The notes below the pieces were generated by a model. It was given only the letters and a program-made list of their open reading frames with translations, did not search any database and was not told the origin of the DNA. From contig CAIVPR010000044.1 of NCBI GenBank assembly GCA_903907865.1, positions 248,001 through 312,000 of the forward strand: a stretch of 64,000 bases of DNA, read 5' to 3'. Positions 50,200 through 58,735 of this stretch are shown here, in pieces; positions within the stretch are counted from its first letter, which is position 1; each line of letters starts with the position of its first letter. The stretch comes from an uncultured Acidobacteriia bacterium (GTDB lineage: Bacteria; Acidobacteriota; Terriglobia; Bryobacterales; Bryobacteraceae). The position numbers and the translations under genes were made by a program.

Positions 50200-51429
50200 T
50201 TAGCCTCCGACCTCGAGAAATCGGCACCGCCGCTCCAACACCCGCCACAACATATATCCGACTACCGGGAACACTGTCGCCATCTGGAACGCCGTCGCGT
50301 AGCCGGAGTGGTCGAACAACCGTCCGAATTCCGGGCTGGTTAGTGCCACCACGGCGCTCCACGACCCAGCGCCGATGCCGGATAGCAACCCAGAATGCTC
50401 GGACGGGAACACCCGCGTGACCCACGCCACCGACAAGACGACGAATCCGGCCAACGCGAACATCGCCACGAACATCTCCGCCAGCACCAACCCCGCCGAC
50501 GGCATCGAGTGCATCCAGGCCAGCGGCAGGCTCAGCAGCGTGCAGGCCAGGAACATCCCACGAAACCTCGGTCCGATCCGGTCCAGGATGATCCCCCAGA
50601 AGAAGTAACTCACCTCCCAGCCGAGCGGCGGGATCCAAAGCACGCGACCCAACATCGCCTGGTCATAGTGGAAACGCGCCTTCAGGTAGAGGGATGCGTA
50701 GTAGAGGATCATGCCGAGCGGCGCAGCCCCCAGCGCGTAGGCCGAGATGTAGGCCCAGACCGCCGGGTGCTTCCATGAAGGTCCCCCAACCGATGGCTTC
50801 CGGGCTTCGGCGGAAGGCCGCACATCCACGTTCCGACCCGCGAAGTACCACAGGATCAACCAGATGAACCCGAATGACGACGTCGCGAGGAACGCCCCCT
50901 GCCAGCCGAATCGCAGTGCCAACGGGGTGACGATGAGCGGCGTAATCATCGCGCCCAATGACCCGCCACTATACGCGATGGCGAGTCCCCTGCCCCGCTT
51001 CGACGGCGGCAGCGTCTGCGTCACCGTCCGTAGCCCGCCAGGGAAAGTCGCCCCTTCCCCCGCGCCCAGCACTGCCCGCGCAACACCGAAACTCCAAAAC
51101 CCGTTGGCCCAGGCATGGGCTCCGGCCGCCAAACTCCATAGCCCGACTGCCGCCGTCATGCCGCGGCGCACGCCGACACGGTCCAGAATCCGCCCCCAGA
51201 CCGGATTTCCCACCATGTAGGCAATGGAGAAGCAGGAAATGATGAACCCGTACTGCTCAGCGTTCAGGTGCGTGTCGGCGAGGATTTTCGGGGCCAAAAT
51301 CGCGAGCGTGTTGCGGTCGATGTAGCTGATCAGCGACACCAGAAGCATCGAAAAAGCGGGGAGCCAGGAGGGTCCGCCCGCTGGGGTGGGTTTGTCGTTT
51401 GTTGGACGCAATAACCATAGATGATACAC
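50200..51429 (-). CDS. MFS transporter (ACS-like sugar-acid/organic anion symporter type)
   Basis: Up to 409 residues with twelve predicted membrane helices. The MFS loop 2-3 motif is GRILDRVGVRRGMTAAVG, and other segments read ISYIDRNTLAILAPKILADT, ARAVLGAGEGATFPGGLRTV and SLGAMITPLIVTPLALRFGW. The RAxxGxGEGxxFP segment is typical of hexuronate, galactonate and similar anion:H+ symporters. The start is set at the GTG at 51429, but the divergent DUF507 promoter overlaps it, so a TTG or ATG slightly downstream may be used. Confidence 0.88.
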   Translation of the reverse strand: MYHLWLLRPTNDKPTPAGGPSWLPAFSMLLVSLISYIDRNTLAILAPKILADTHLNAEQYGFIISCFSIAYMVGNPVWGRILDRVGVRRGMTAAVGLWSLAAGAHAWANGFWSFGVARAVLGAGEGATFPGGLRTVTQTLPPSKRGRGLAIAYSGGSLGAMITPLIVTPLALRFGWQGAFLATSSFGFIWLILWYFAGRNVDVRPSAEARKPSVGGPSWKHPAVWAYISAYALGAAPLGMILYYASLYLKARFHYDQAMLGRVLWIPPLGWEVSYFFWGIILDRIGPRFRGMFLACTLLSLPLAWMHSMPSAGLVLAEMFVAMFALAGFVVLSVAWVTRVFPSEHSGLLSGIGAGSWSAVVALTSPEFGRLFDHSGYATAFQMATVFPVVGYMLWRVLERRCRFLEVGG

Positions 51430-51430
51430 T
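51402..51430 (+). promoter_or_regulatory. Probable sigma-70 promoter of the DUF507 gene
   Basis: TTGGAC at 51402-51407, a 17-base spacer and TACACT at 51425-51430, 30 bases before the ATG at 51461. It overlaps the first codons assigned to the divergent MFS gene. Confidence 0.5.
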
Positions 51431-51460
51431 GGCCCTCAGACAGTCCGAAAATCAACAAGG

Positions 51461-52048
51461 ATGCTTCTACCCCGCGAATTCGTCACCTACCTCGGCCGCC
51501 AGATTGCGCGACGGCTGATCCCCGGCACGATTGAGACTGCGGTTCCCGAGCGTGTCACGGAAATCGTAGTCAACCTCGTCACGTCCGAAATGGACGCCGA
51601 AGACAAGCTGAATGACGAGGTGCGCGAGCTCCTCGACCAGTACAGCGACTACATGAAGCGCGAAGGCGTCGGTTACCAGGACATGTTCCGCAAGATCAAG
51701 AACACCATGATCAAGGAACGGAAGATCGTCCGGGCATCGGGTCGCGAGGCCAACGACGGCATGAAACTGTCGCGCGACAAGATCACCGACATCTCGCACA
51801 AGCTGGTCACGGAGTTGCGGAAATCGCGCGAAGTGCGTCTGAAGCGCGACCAGAACGACGTGCGCCTGGAGATCGTGAAGGCGTTCACGGCCATCCTCCA
51901 ACTTGAGGAGAAGGCTGACAAGGCCGGTCGCGACAAGGTCCGCTCCATGAAGAAGGACATCCCGGAGGGCAGCGAGGAGTGGGACATCCTCTCCAAGCGC
52001 TTCTACCAGGAAGAGCTCAAAAAGTACGGCATCGACACTACCAAGTAG
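51461..52048 (+). CDS. DUF507 family protein
   Basis: A protein of 195 residues made of helices with many charged residues: ITDISHKLVTELRKSREVRL, VRLEIVKAFTAILQLEEKAD, SEEWDILSKRFYQEELKKYG. The start LLPREFVTYLGRQIARRL fits the DUF507 family. This is a conserved cytosolic family in Acidobacteriota and related phyla with no known function. Ribokinase follows 8 bp downstream. Confidence 0.88.
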   Translation: MLLPREFVTYLGRQIARRLIPGTIETAVPERVTEIVVNLVTSEMDAEDKLNDEVRELLDQYSDYMKREGVGYQDMFRKIKNTMIKERKIVRASGREANDGMKLSRDKITDISHKLVTELRKSREVRLKRDQNDVRLEIVKAFTAILQLEEKADKAGRDKVRSMKKDIPEGSEEWDILSKRFYQEELKKYGIDTTK

Positions 52049-52055
52049 CGGACTT

Positions 52056-52985
52056 ATGCGGTCCGGCGTGGTGGTCGTTGGGAGCCTGAACATGGATTTC
52101 GTCGTGCGCACGGGGCACCTGCCCGTGGCGGGAGAGACTGTTCTGGGCCACGCCTTCCGCACCATTCCCGGCGGCAAGGGCGCAAACCAGGCGGTTTCGG
52201 CGGCCAAGCTGGCTGCGGGCAGGATGCCGGTGAAGATGATCGGGCGTGTCGGCTTGGATGCCTACGGGGACAGGCTGAAGGCTGGATTGGCTGGCGCGGG
52301 CGTCGATGTCTCCGCCGTGGGAGCTTCCCGCACACAGCCGACGGGCGTCGCGTTCATCACTGTCGACCAGGAGGGAGCCAACCAGATTGTCGTCGCGCCC
52401 GGTGCAAATGCGGATATCCAGCCGGGGGATGCCGAGGCCATACGCCGGGTCTTCCGGGGCGCTGGAGTTGCGTTGTTCCAGTTGGAGACGCCACTCGAGG
52501 TGGTTGCCGCCGCGATGCGGATTGCGCGGGAAGAGGGGTTGCTGACAATCCTCGACCCGGCACCTGCCTGTCCCCTCCCCGACGGCTTCCTCAAGGACGT
52601 AGACATTGTCACCCCGAACGAGACCGAGGCTGCGGCTCTCGCGGGTGTAGGCGCCGAGGATCCCTTGGAATGCGCACGGCGGATTGCCTCGCTCGGGGCG
52701 GGAACCGTCATCCTGAAGCTTGGCGCGAATGGTTGTTTCGCCCTCAGCGACGGTGAGGGTTTCCACGTCCCCGGCTTTGCGGTCGAGGCTGTCGACACGA
52801 CCGCCGCCGGAGACACTTTCAACGGCGCGCTTGCGGTCGCTTTGGCGGAAGGTACGGAACTTCGTGAGGCACTGCGTTTCGCCAACGCCGCCGCCGCGAT
52901 CAGTGTCACCCGGGAGGGCGCGCAGCCTTCGGTGCCCACGCGCGCCGAACTCGACGCCTTCCTGTCAACCCATTCCGCGCTATGA
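52056..52985 (+). CDS. rbsK: Ribokinase (PfkB family)
   Basis: A protein of 309 residues. Motifs: VVVGSLNMDFVVRTGHLPVA, the Gly-rich FRTIPGGKGANQAVSAAKLA that marks ribokinase, DIVTPNETEAAALAGV, and AVDTTAAGDTFNGALAVALA with catalytic Asp in TAAGD. It phosphorylates ribose or a similar sugar in the cytosol. Eight bases separate it from DUF507, so they share a transcript. Confidence 0.93.
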   Translation: MRSGVVVVGSLNMDFVVRTGHLPVAGETVLGHAFRTIPGGKGANQAVSAAKLAAGRMPVKMIGRVGLDAYGDRLKAGLAGAGVDVSAVGASRTQPTGVAFITVDQEGANQIVVAPGANADIQPGDAEAIRRVFRGAGVALFQLETPLEVVAAAMRIAREEGLLTILDPAPACPLPDGFLKDVDIVTPNETEAAALAGVGAEDPLECARRIASLGAGTVILKLGANGCFALSDGEGFHVPGFAVEAVDTTAAGDTFNGALAVALAEGTELREALRFANAAAAISVTREGAQPSVPTRAELDAFLSTHSAL

Positions 52986-52992
52986 TGGCCCC

Positions 52993-53502
52993 ATGGGCGT
53001 CGCAACACTGATTTCGCTGGACGAATACCTTGCCACCAGTTACCGGCCGGATTGCGATTTCATCGACGGCGAAGTATTGGAACGGAACGTGGGAAAGAAG
53101 AAGCACGCATACGCGCAATCAGCCATCGTCTTGTGGCTGGGACGCAATACGGACATGTCACGAGTCCATCCATTTACGGAAGCCCGGATGCGGGTGTCGC
53201 GGACGCGAGTCCGCATTCCCGATGTAATTCTCGTCGAGCGGCCTTTTCCCGACGAGGAAGTCTTCACGGCGGCACCCTACCTCTGCATCGAAGTTCTGTC
53301 CCCCGACGACACTACCCGTACTATGCAAGCCCGGCTCGACGACTACCTGGACATCGGAGTTCCCAACATCTGGGTCGTCGATCCCTGGAGTCACCGCGGC
53401 TGGCGCATCACTGCCACGTCGTGGGAACCAGCTTCCGATGGTATCCTGCGGACCTCCGACGGAAAGATCCAAATGCCACTGGCCGAAGTCCTGCTGGCCT
53501 AA
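52993..53502 (+). CDS. Uma2-family (DUF820) putative restriction endonuclease-like protein
   Basis: A protein of 169 residues from the ATG at 52993. The PD-(D/E)XK-type Uma2 pattern is present: SLDEYLATSYRPDCDFIDGE, VRIPDVILVERPFP (metal Asp), PYLCIEVLSPDDTTRTMQAR (Glu of the active site), LDDYLDIGVPNIWVVDPWSH. Many copies occur in cyanobacteria and Acidobacteriota; the role is unproven. Confidence 0.88.
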   Translation: MGVATLISLDEYLATSYRPDCDFIDGEVLERNVGKKKHAYAQSAIVLWLGRNTDMSRVHPFTEARMRVSRTRVRIPDVILVERPFPDEEVFTAAPYLCIEVLSPDDTTRTMQARLDDYLDIGVPNIWVVDPWSHRGWRITATSWEPASDGILRTSDGKIQMPLAEVLLA

Positions 53503-53513
53503 CGAAATAGTAC

Positions 53514-53534
53514 CCCTCCCGGTTGCGGGCCGCA
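53514..53534 (+). repeat. Possible degenerate copy of repeat family R3
   Basis: CCCTCCCGGTTGCGGGCCGC followed by A, agreeing with the R3 copies at about 15 of 21 positions. It lies in the 48-bp gap between Uma2 and the next gene. Confidence 0.35.
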
Positions 53535-53550
53535 TCCTACAGTGGTCAGG

Positions 53551-54072
53551 ATGCGCATAATGATTCCAGTTCTCGTCGCTGCGACTGCGGCGCTCGGCCA
53601 GTCCCCCGCCCCGCGGGTGTTCCCCAAGATCACCGCCGCCAACCTAAGCGGCAAGTCCTTTGCGATGCCCGGAGCCTTTGAGGGCGACCTGAACGTGGTC
53701 CTGATCGCGTTCGAACGCGACCAACAAAAGGACCTCGACACTTGGCTGGCGGTCCTCCCCCAGTTGCTGGCGCCGTTCCCCAAGGTCGGCTACTACGAGC
53801 TGCCCACAATCGCGAAACTCAACGGCATGACACGCTGGTTCATCGACACCGGCATGCGCAGCGGCATCAAGGACAAGGCCCAGCGTGATCGCACCATCAC
53901 GCTTTTCATCGACAAAAAGCCGTTCAAAGAGTCACTCGGGATCGACTCCGAGAAGACGGTGTACGCCATGCTGCTCGACCACGCGGGCAATGTGCTGTGG
54001 CGCGTCGACGGCACCGCGGATGCCGGGAAGACTGCGGCCCTCAAGGCAGCCTTGGAGAAGGCCACGAAGTGA
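53551..54072 (+). CDS. Secreted protein of unknown function, possibly ATP10/thioredoxin-like
   Basis: A protein of 173 residues from the ATG at 53551 (signal peptide RIMIPVLVAATAALGQ). The body reads KITAANLSGKSFAMPGAFEG, LNVVLIAFERDQQKDLDTWL, VGYYELPTIAKLNGMTRWFI, DRTITLFIDKKPFKESLGI and ends with a strand-helix LLDHAGNVLWRVDGTADAGK. The layout resembles thioredoxin-fold proteins and ATP10-like proteins, but no CXXC is present. Function unassigned. Confidence 0.65.
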   Translation: MRIMIPVLVAATAALGQSPAPRVFPKITAANLSGKSFAMPGAFEGDLNVVLIAFERDQQKDLDTWLAVLPQLLAPFPKVGYYELPTIAKLNGMTRWFIDTGMRSGIKDKAQRDRTITLFIDKKPFKESLGIDSEKTVYAMLLDHAGNVLWRVDGTADAGKTAALKAALEKATK

Positions 54073-54105
54073 GATGAACGCCCGAGCCGTCCCCGCTACA
54101 ATGGG

Positions 54106-55425
54106 ATGAGCACAGTGGAAAAGACCTTTTACATCGAGACCTTTGGCTGCCAGATGAACGCGCACGACTCCGAGAAGGTGGTCGGTACGCTTGTGCATGA
54201 GGGCTACAACCAGGTCGCGACGCCCGAGCAGGCCAACTACATCTTCTACAACACCTGCAGCATCCGCGACAAGGCCGAGCAGAAGGTTTACAACAAGCTC
54301 CAGCACTTCAAGAATTCGGGCAAGGGGAAGGTGATAGGCCTGCTCGGCTGCGTGGCCCAGCAGGAGGGCAGCAAGATTTTCGACCGGGCCCCGCACGTCA
54401 GCCTCGTGGCCGGGTCTGCCAGCTACGCCAAACTGCCGGAGATGCTGGTGCAGATCGAATCGGGCAACCGCCGCGTCACGGGCCTAGACTTCGACAATCC
54501 GGAAGCCTTCGATACACCCTACACCCGCCGCGACAACCCGTTCCGCACGTTCCTAACGATCATCGAGGGTTGCGACAAGGCCTGCGCCTACTGCGTGGTG
54601 CCGTTTACGCGCGGGCCGGAGCGCAGCCGCACCTCGGAGAGCGTGATGGAGGAGGCCCGGCGGCTCGCCGATTCCGGCATCACCGAACTCACGCTGCTGG
54701 GGCAGAACGTCAACAGCTACCGCGACCCGTCGCCCGTCGGCTGGGATTTTGCCACGATCCTGAACGAGGTCGGGCGCATTCCGGGTATCCGGCGCGTGCG
54801 GTTCACCACTTCGCACCCGCGCGATTTCGTCAAGCCGATCATCGACGCCATCGACTCGAACCCCAACCTCTGCGACCACGTGCATCTGCCGGTGCAGTCA
54901 GGCTCGACGCAGGTTCTCGACGGCATGCGCAGGCTCTATACGCGCGAGCAGTACATGGAGCGGATCGGGTGGATGAAGGCCGCCAAGCGCGATATCGCGA
55001 TCACGACGGATATCATCGTCGGATTCCCCGGCGAGACCGAGCGCGATTTCGAGGATACGCTGGACCTGCTGGAGGATGTGCAATACGACGCGATTTTCGC
55101 GTTCAAGTACTCGCAAAGGCCGAATACGTCGGCGCTGGCGATGGGCGACCACATCCCGGAGGAGGAGAAGACGCGCCGGATCATGCTGTTGAACGAGAGG
55201 CAGCGGGCGATCCAGATCCGACGGCATTCGCAGTTGATCGGGTCGCTGGAGGAAGTGCACGTGGAGGGTCGCCACGAGTCGTTGAACCAGTGGATGGGGA
55301 AGACGTCGCAGCACCGGACGCTGAATTTCACCGGGCGGGATGCGGAGGCGTTGGCGGGGGCTTACGTGCCGGTGCGGGTGACGCGGGCAGGTCCGAATTC
55401 GCTTGTGGGGGAAGCGGTGGTTTAG
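54106..55425 (+). CDS. miaB: MiaB: tRNA-2-methylthio-N6-dimethylallyladenosine synthase
   Basis: A protein of 439 residues, the normal length. The N-terminal methylthiotransferase cluster uses Cys15 (TFGCQMNAHDSEK), Cys51 (NTCSIRD) and Cys82 (LGCVAQQEG). The radical SAM cluster is CDKACAYC at 156-163. A TRAM domain closes the protein (EEVHVEGRHESLNQWMGKTS). It adds the 2-methylthio group to A37 of tRNAs reading U-starting codons. The tail of the gene is G-rich. Confidence 0.96.
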   Translation: MSTVEKTFYIETFGCQMNAHDSEKVVGTLVHEGYNQVATPEQANYIFYNTCSIRDKAEQKVYNKLQHFKNSGKGKVIGLLGCVAQQEGSKIFDRAPHVSLVAGSASYAKLPEMLVQIESGNRRVTGLDFDNPEAFDTPYTRRDNPFRTFLTIIEGCDKACAYCVVPFTRGPERSRTSESVMEEARRLADSGITELTLLGQNVNSYRDPSPVGWDFATILNEVGRIPGIRRVRFTTSHPRDFVKPIIDAIDSNPNLCDHVHLPVQSGSTQVLDGMRRLYTREQYMERIGWMKAAKRDIAITTDIIVGFPGETERDFEDTLDLLEDVQYDAIFAFKYSQRPNTSALAMGDHIPEEEKTRRIMLLNERQRAIQIRRHSQLIGSLEEVHVEGRHESLNQWMGKTSQHRTLNFTGRDAEALAGAYVPVRVTRAGPNSLVGEAVV

Positions 55426-55441
55426 ACAATCCGCACCGACC

Positions 55442-55822
55442 TCAGATGGGCACTACCGGCACATCGCCGCCGGCGGCTGCGACGAGGCGTTGTATATCGT
55501 CCGTATCGCTGGTCAGAACCACCGCCTTGTGGCGCAGAGCCACCGTGACCACGACCGCATCAACAACATCCGCTGTCCTAGCCATTGCCAAGAGGCGGCC
55601 CGCTTCGTGCGCCTCGATCTCTCCCATTGGCACGATCCTGCAACCTCTCAGGAAACGCCGCAACTGGGCTTGTCGCGGGGAGCGGCTGACTTGGGCGACG
55701 ACTGGTGCAGGAACCAAGGGAATCGAGCCCAGCTCCAGACGAGCCTTGTGTTCAGCCCATACATGGCTTTCACTTCTCTCCGCAGCCACGAGGACAGCGG
55801 CGTCATAGACGACGAACCTCAT
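55442..55822 (-). CDS. PIN-domain ribonuclease toxin (VapC-like)
   Basis: About 126 residues from the ATG at 55822 (MRFVVYDAAVLVAAER); an ATG at 55858 would overlap the upstream gene by 20 bp. The PIN acidic residues are visible: Asp in VVYDAAVLVAAERS, Glu/Asp in GEIEAHEAGRLLAMARTADV, VDAVVVTVA, and TSDTDDIQRL. It forms a toxin-antitoxin pair with the gene just upstream. Ends near the convergent miaB stop. Confidence 0.85.
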   Translation of the reverse strand: MRFVVYDAAVLVAAERSESHVWAEHKARLELGSIPLVPAPVVAQVSRSPRQAQLRRFLRGCRIVPMGEIEAHEAGRLLAMARTADVVDAVVVTVALRHKAVVLTSDTDDIQRLVAAAGGDVPVVPI

Positions 55823-55838
55823 GCCAAGAAAAAACCCG

Positions 55839-56111
55839 TCATACCGGTAGCCGGTCATTTCGAGTCGCTCCGAGCTGTGCTAGAATCTTGCGGCGAGCGG
55901 CATCCATCTCCTCAGTGGTGAAGTGACCGTGCTCCTCCTCCCACTCAGCCACAGCCGCCAACCCCGCCCTCCGGTGGAGCGCCTCGCTCGCGGCCATGCT
56001 CATCCAGGCTGATACACTCAACCCGTCGTGAGCAGCAGCGATAAGAACGCCTTCGTGAACCAGAGGGTCAATCGTAATAGCGAGCTTCGGTGAAGGGTTG
56101 CCTCGGGGCAT
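55839..56111 (-). CDS. VapB-like ribbon-helix-helix antitoxin of the PIN toxin
   Basis: A protein of 90 residues: SPKLAITIDPLVHEGVLIAA, HDGLSVSAWMSMAASEALHR (a ribbon-helix-helix start with an SAWM-type helix), and a toxin-binding tail EEMDAARRKILAQLG. Gene order antitoxin then PIN toxin is the vapBC order. The region 56112-56168 before the amidase end has no gene. Confidence 0.8.
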   Translation of the reverse strand: MPRGNPSPKLAITIDPLVHEGVLIAAAHDGLSVSAWMSMAASEALHRRAGLAAVAEWEEEHGHFTTEEMDAARRKILAQLGATRNDRLPV

Positions 56112-56168
56112 AGAAGTATCCTACTACTATAGGACACAGAAAACAAGCGGTAGAACGTACGACCCTAG

Positions 56169-57914
56169 CTACGAAGTCTGCAACACCGGATGTTGCTTGT
56201 GCCAGTCCGTGGCCTGCTCGTACGCCAGTGCCAGCCGCATCGGCGTCCCCTCCTCGTACAACCGCCCGGTGAACAGCAACCCCTGCGGCAAGCCGTCGAC
56301 GAAACCGCACGGCACCACCACCTGCGGATGCCCAGTCAAATTCGTCGCGGTCAGGCTCTGGCTGCCAGTGGGCGAAACGAACGCGTCCCACTGCCCCATC
56401 AGCTGCTGGAACTTCTCCATGTAGATCGTCCGCGCGCGCTGGGCCCGGATGTACTCGACCGCCGGGATCAACCTCGACGACCGGAACTGGTTCGGCCAAT
56501 CACCCGGAGTCTGGCCCGAGAGCTGGTCCAGACCACCCGGAGTCCGCGTCAGATCGTCGAACGCGGCGGCGGCCTCGGCGTCGAGCACGAAGCGGATCGC
56601 GTTCAACGGGAATTCCGGCAACTGAATCGCCTCCAGCTTCACTCCGGCCTTGCGCAGCGCCTCCAACGCCGCGTCCAGCACCGGCTTGTTTTTTTCATTT
56701 GCCCGCTCGAACTCGGCTGCCAAGTACCCGACCTTCAGCGACTTCAACGGCTTCCGCGCGTCCCACGCCAGTGGCGCGTTGACTACCGTCAGATCCTTGC
56801 CGTCGGGTCCGGCGATGGCGCGCAGCACCTCGGCGCAATCGGCCACCGACCGGCAGATGGGCCCGATCTTGTCCATGGTCCAGCTCAGCGCCATCGCCCC
56901 GTGGCGGCTGACGCGTCCGAAGGTGGGGCGCACGCCCGCGACTCCGCAGCGCGTACTGGGCGACACGATGGACCCCAGCGTCTCGGTGCCGATGGAAAAG
57001 CCCACCAGCCCCGCCGAGGTCGCCGAGCCGGACCCGGCCGACGATCCGCTCGACGTCATATCGTAGTTCCAAGGTGTCTTGGTCATGCCGCCGAACCACT
57101 GCCCACCCTGCGCCAGCGCGCCCATAGAGAGCTTAGCGACCAATACCGCGCCGGATGCACGCAATTTCTCGATCACCGTCGCGTCGGAATCCGGCACGCG
57201 CTGCTTGTAGGGCTCCGCGCCCCAAGTCGTGAGGATCCCCTTGGTGTCGAAGAGGTCCTTCGCGCCAAAGGGAACGCCATGCAGCGGACTCGTCCGGCGT
57301 CCGCGCCGGATAGCAGCGTCGGCGGCCTTGGCCTGTTCGAGCGCCAAATCCTCGGTCAAAGTGATCACGCAATTGAGCCTGGGGGCGTAGGTTTTGAGCC
57401 GCTCCAAGTACATCTTGGTCAGGGATTCCGAGGTGATCCGTCTTGCCTTCACCATGGCACCCAGTTCCACGGCGTTGAGAAACGCCAGTTCCTCGGGTTG
57501 CTTGAAGCGGACGAGGGCGGGTGCCTTCGGCGGGCGGTAGGCCCCCGTGCCCTTGGGAAGTTGGAAGCCTGGGAGGATGGCCGAGAACGAGATCGACGGC
57601 GCGGTATCGAGCGGCACATCGATCTTGCGCAGTTGCTCGTAGGTCACTAGTGCCCGGTTGACCACAGGCTGGGCCATCTCCAACTCCGCTTCCGTATAGG
57701 TCAGCCCCAGGATGGCCAGCGCGGCAATCATCTGATCCTTGGTGACCCGCTGCGGGATCTGTTCTCCGCGACCGCGACCGCGCCCCTGCGGGGTCGGGGC
57801 AGGAGTAGGCACCGGCGCGGCCTGTTCCGCAAGCACCGGGGCCGTGGTGGCCAGCACCGACACTAGCTGCATCAGCGTTCTTCGGTTGAAGGATTTCGTG
57901 TTTTCGCGTGGCAT
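56169..57914 (-). CDS. Exported amidase (amidase signature family)
   Basis: A protein of 581 residues with an N-terminal Tat-like or Sec signal (NRRTLMQLVSVLATTAPVLA), then a Pro-rich linker. The amidase signature domain shows catalytic Lys219 (GAKDLFDTKG), the Ser-rich SSGSSAGSGSATSAG (about 288-302, with the cis-Ser) and the nucleophile Ser315 (GTETLGSI). Additional motifs are DKIGPICRSVADCAEVLRAI and GHPQVVVPCGFVDGLPQGLL. The substrate (aryl or peptide amides) is unknown. It starts 44 bp upstream of nothing else on this strand; PPK2 genes precede it. Confidence 0.92.
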   Translation of the reverse strand: MPRENTKSFNRRTLMQLVSVLATTAPVLAEQAAPVPTPAPTPQGRGRGRGEQIPQRVTKDQMIAALAILGLTYTEAELEMAQPVVNRALVTYEQLRKIDVPLDTAPSISFSAILPGFQLPKGTGAYRPPKAPALVRFKQPEELAFLNAVELGAMVKARRITSESLTKMYLERLKTYAPRLNCVITLTEDLALEQAKAADAAIRRGRRTSPLHGVPFGAKDLFDTKGILTTWGAEPYKQRVPDSDATVIEKLRASGAVLVAKLSMGALAQGGQWFGGMTKTPWNYDMTSSGSSAGSGSATSAGLVGFSIGTETLGSIVSPSTRCGVAGVRPTFGRVSRHGAMALSWTMDKIGPICRSVADCAEVLRAIAGPDGKDLTVVNAPLAWDARKPLKSLKVGYLAAEFERANEKNKPVLDAALEALRKAGVKLEAIQLPEFPLNAIRFVLDAEAAAAFDDLTRTPGGLDQLSGQTPGDWPNQFRSSRLIPAVEYIRAQRARTIYMEKFQQLMGQWDAFVSPTGSQSLTATNLTGHPQVVVPCGFVDGLPQGLLFTGRLYEEGTPMRLALAYEQATDWHKQHPVLQTS

Positions 57915-57960
57915 GGATTTTGTCAGGGTAGCAGAGCACCCCCTACAAATTCCGGGCCTG

Positions 57961-58716
57961 TTATTTCCGGACCGGCTTGTCCTTCAGGAAGGACGGGTCG
58001 GCAGGCTTGTAGTCCAATTCGGAAGACAGTGCCTCCACAAGCCTGGTCAGTATCTTGATCCGGGCGAAATACTTGTCGTTGCCTTCCACCATGGTCCATG
58101 GAGCGGGCCTGGTGCTGGTTTTGAGCAGCATTTCCTCGACCGCTTCCTCGTACATGGGCCACTTTTCACGGTTGCGCCAATCTTCCTCGGTCAGCTTCCA
58201 GGCCTTGTAGTGGGTCGCGCGGCGCTCCTCGAAACGGCGAAGTTGCTCCTCGCGGGAGATGTGGAGCCAGAATTTGACCACGATGGTCCCGTAGTCGCGC
58301 ATCTGGCGCTCGAAGGAATTGATTTCGCGGTACGCGCGCTTCCACTCCGCAGGGGTCGCGAAACCTTCCACGCGCTCAACCAGGACACGACCGTACCAAC
58401 TGCGGTCGAAGATGGCGATCTGGCCATCCTCCGGATAGCGCAGCCAGAAACGGTAGAGGTAGTGGCGCGATTTTTCCTCCGCGGTAGGAGCGCTGATCGG
58501 GAACACGGAATAGCCTCGCGGGTCCATCTTTTCGGTAATCCGCTTGATGGCACCGCCCTTGCCGGCGGAATCCCAACCCTCGAAGACGATCATCACCGAG
58601 CGCTTGCGCGCGTAGACTTGCAGCGCAAGCTCGCGCAGTTGGACTTGGCGCCGGGTCAACTCGGCGGCGTATTCGTCGCGGGGGATGGAAAGGGAGAGAT
58701 CCAGGTTTTCGAGCAT
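57961..58716 (-). CDS. PPK2-family polyphosphate kinase / nucleotide phosphotransferase, copy 1
   Basis: About 251 residues from the ATG at 58716 (MLENLDLSLSIPRDEYAAEL). Walker A-like FEGWDSAGKGGAIKRITEKM, lid-type YRFWLRYPEDGQIAIFDRSW, and Walker B FDRSWYGRVLVERV. The tail has WTMVEGNDKYFARIKI. PPK2 enzymes phosphorylate AMP, ADP or GDP with polyphosphate. With its neighbour (58736-59539) this looks like the two halves of polyphosphate:AMP phosphotransferase in separate genes, 19 bp apart. Confidence 0.92.
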   Translation of the reverse strand: MLENLDLSLSIPRDEYAAELTRRQVQLRELALQVYARKRSVMIVFEGWDSAGKGGAIKRITEKMDPRGYSVFPISAPTAEEKSRHYLYRFWLRYPEDGQIAIFDRSWYGRVLVERVEGFATPAEWKRAYREINSFERQMRDYGTIVVKFWLHISREEQLRRFEERRATHYKAWKLTEEDWRNREKWPMYEEAVEEMLLKTSTRPAPWTMVEGNDKYFARIKILTRLVEALSSELDYKPADPSFLKDKPVRK

Positions 58717-58735
58717 GGCGTTTTCCAGGATGACC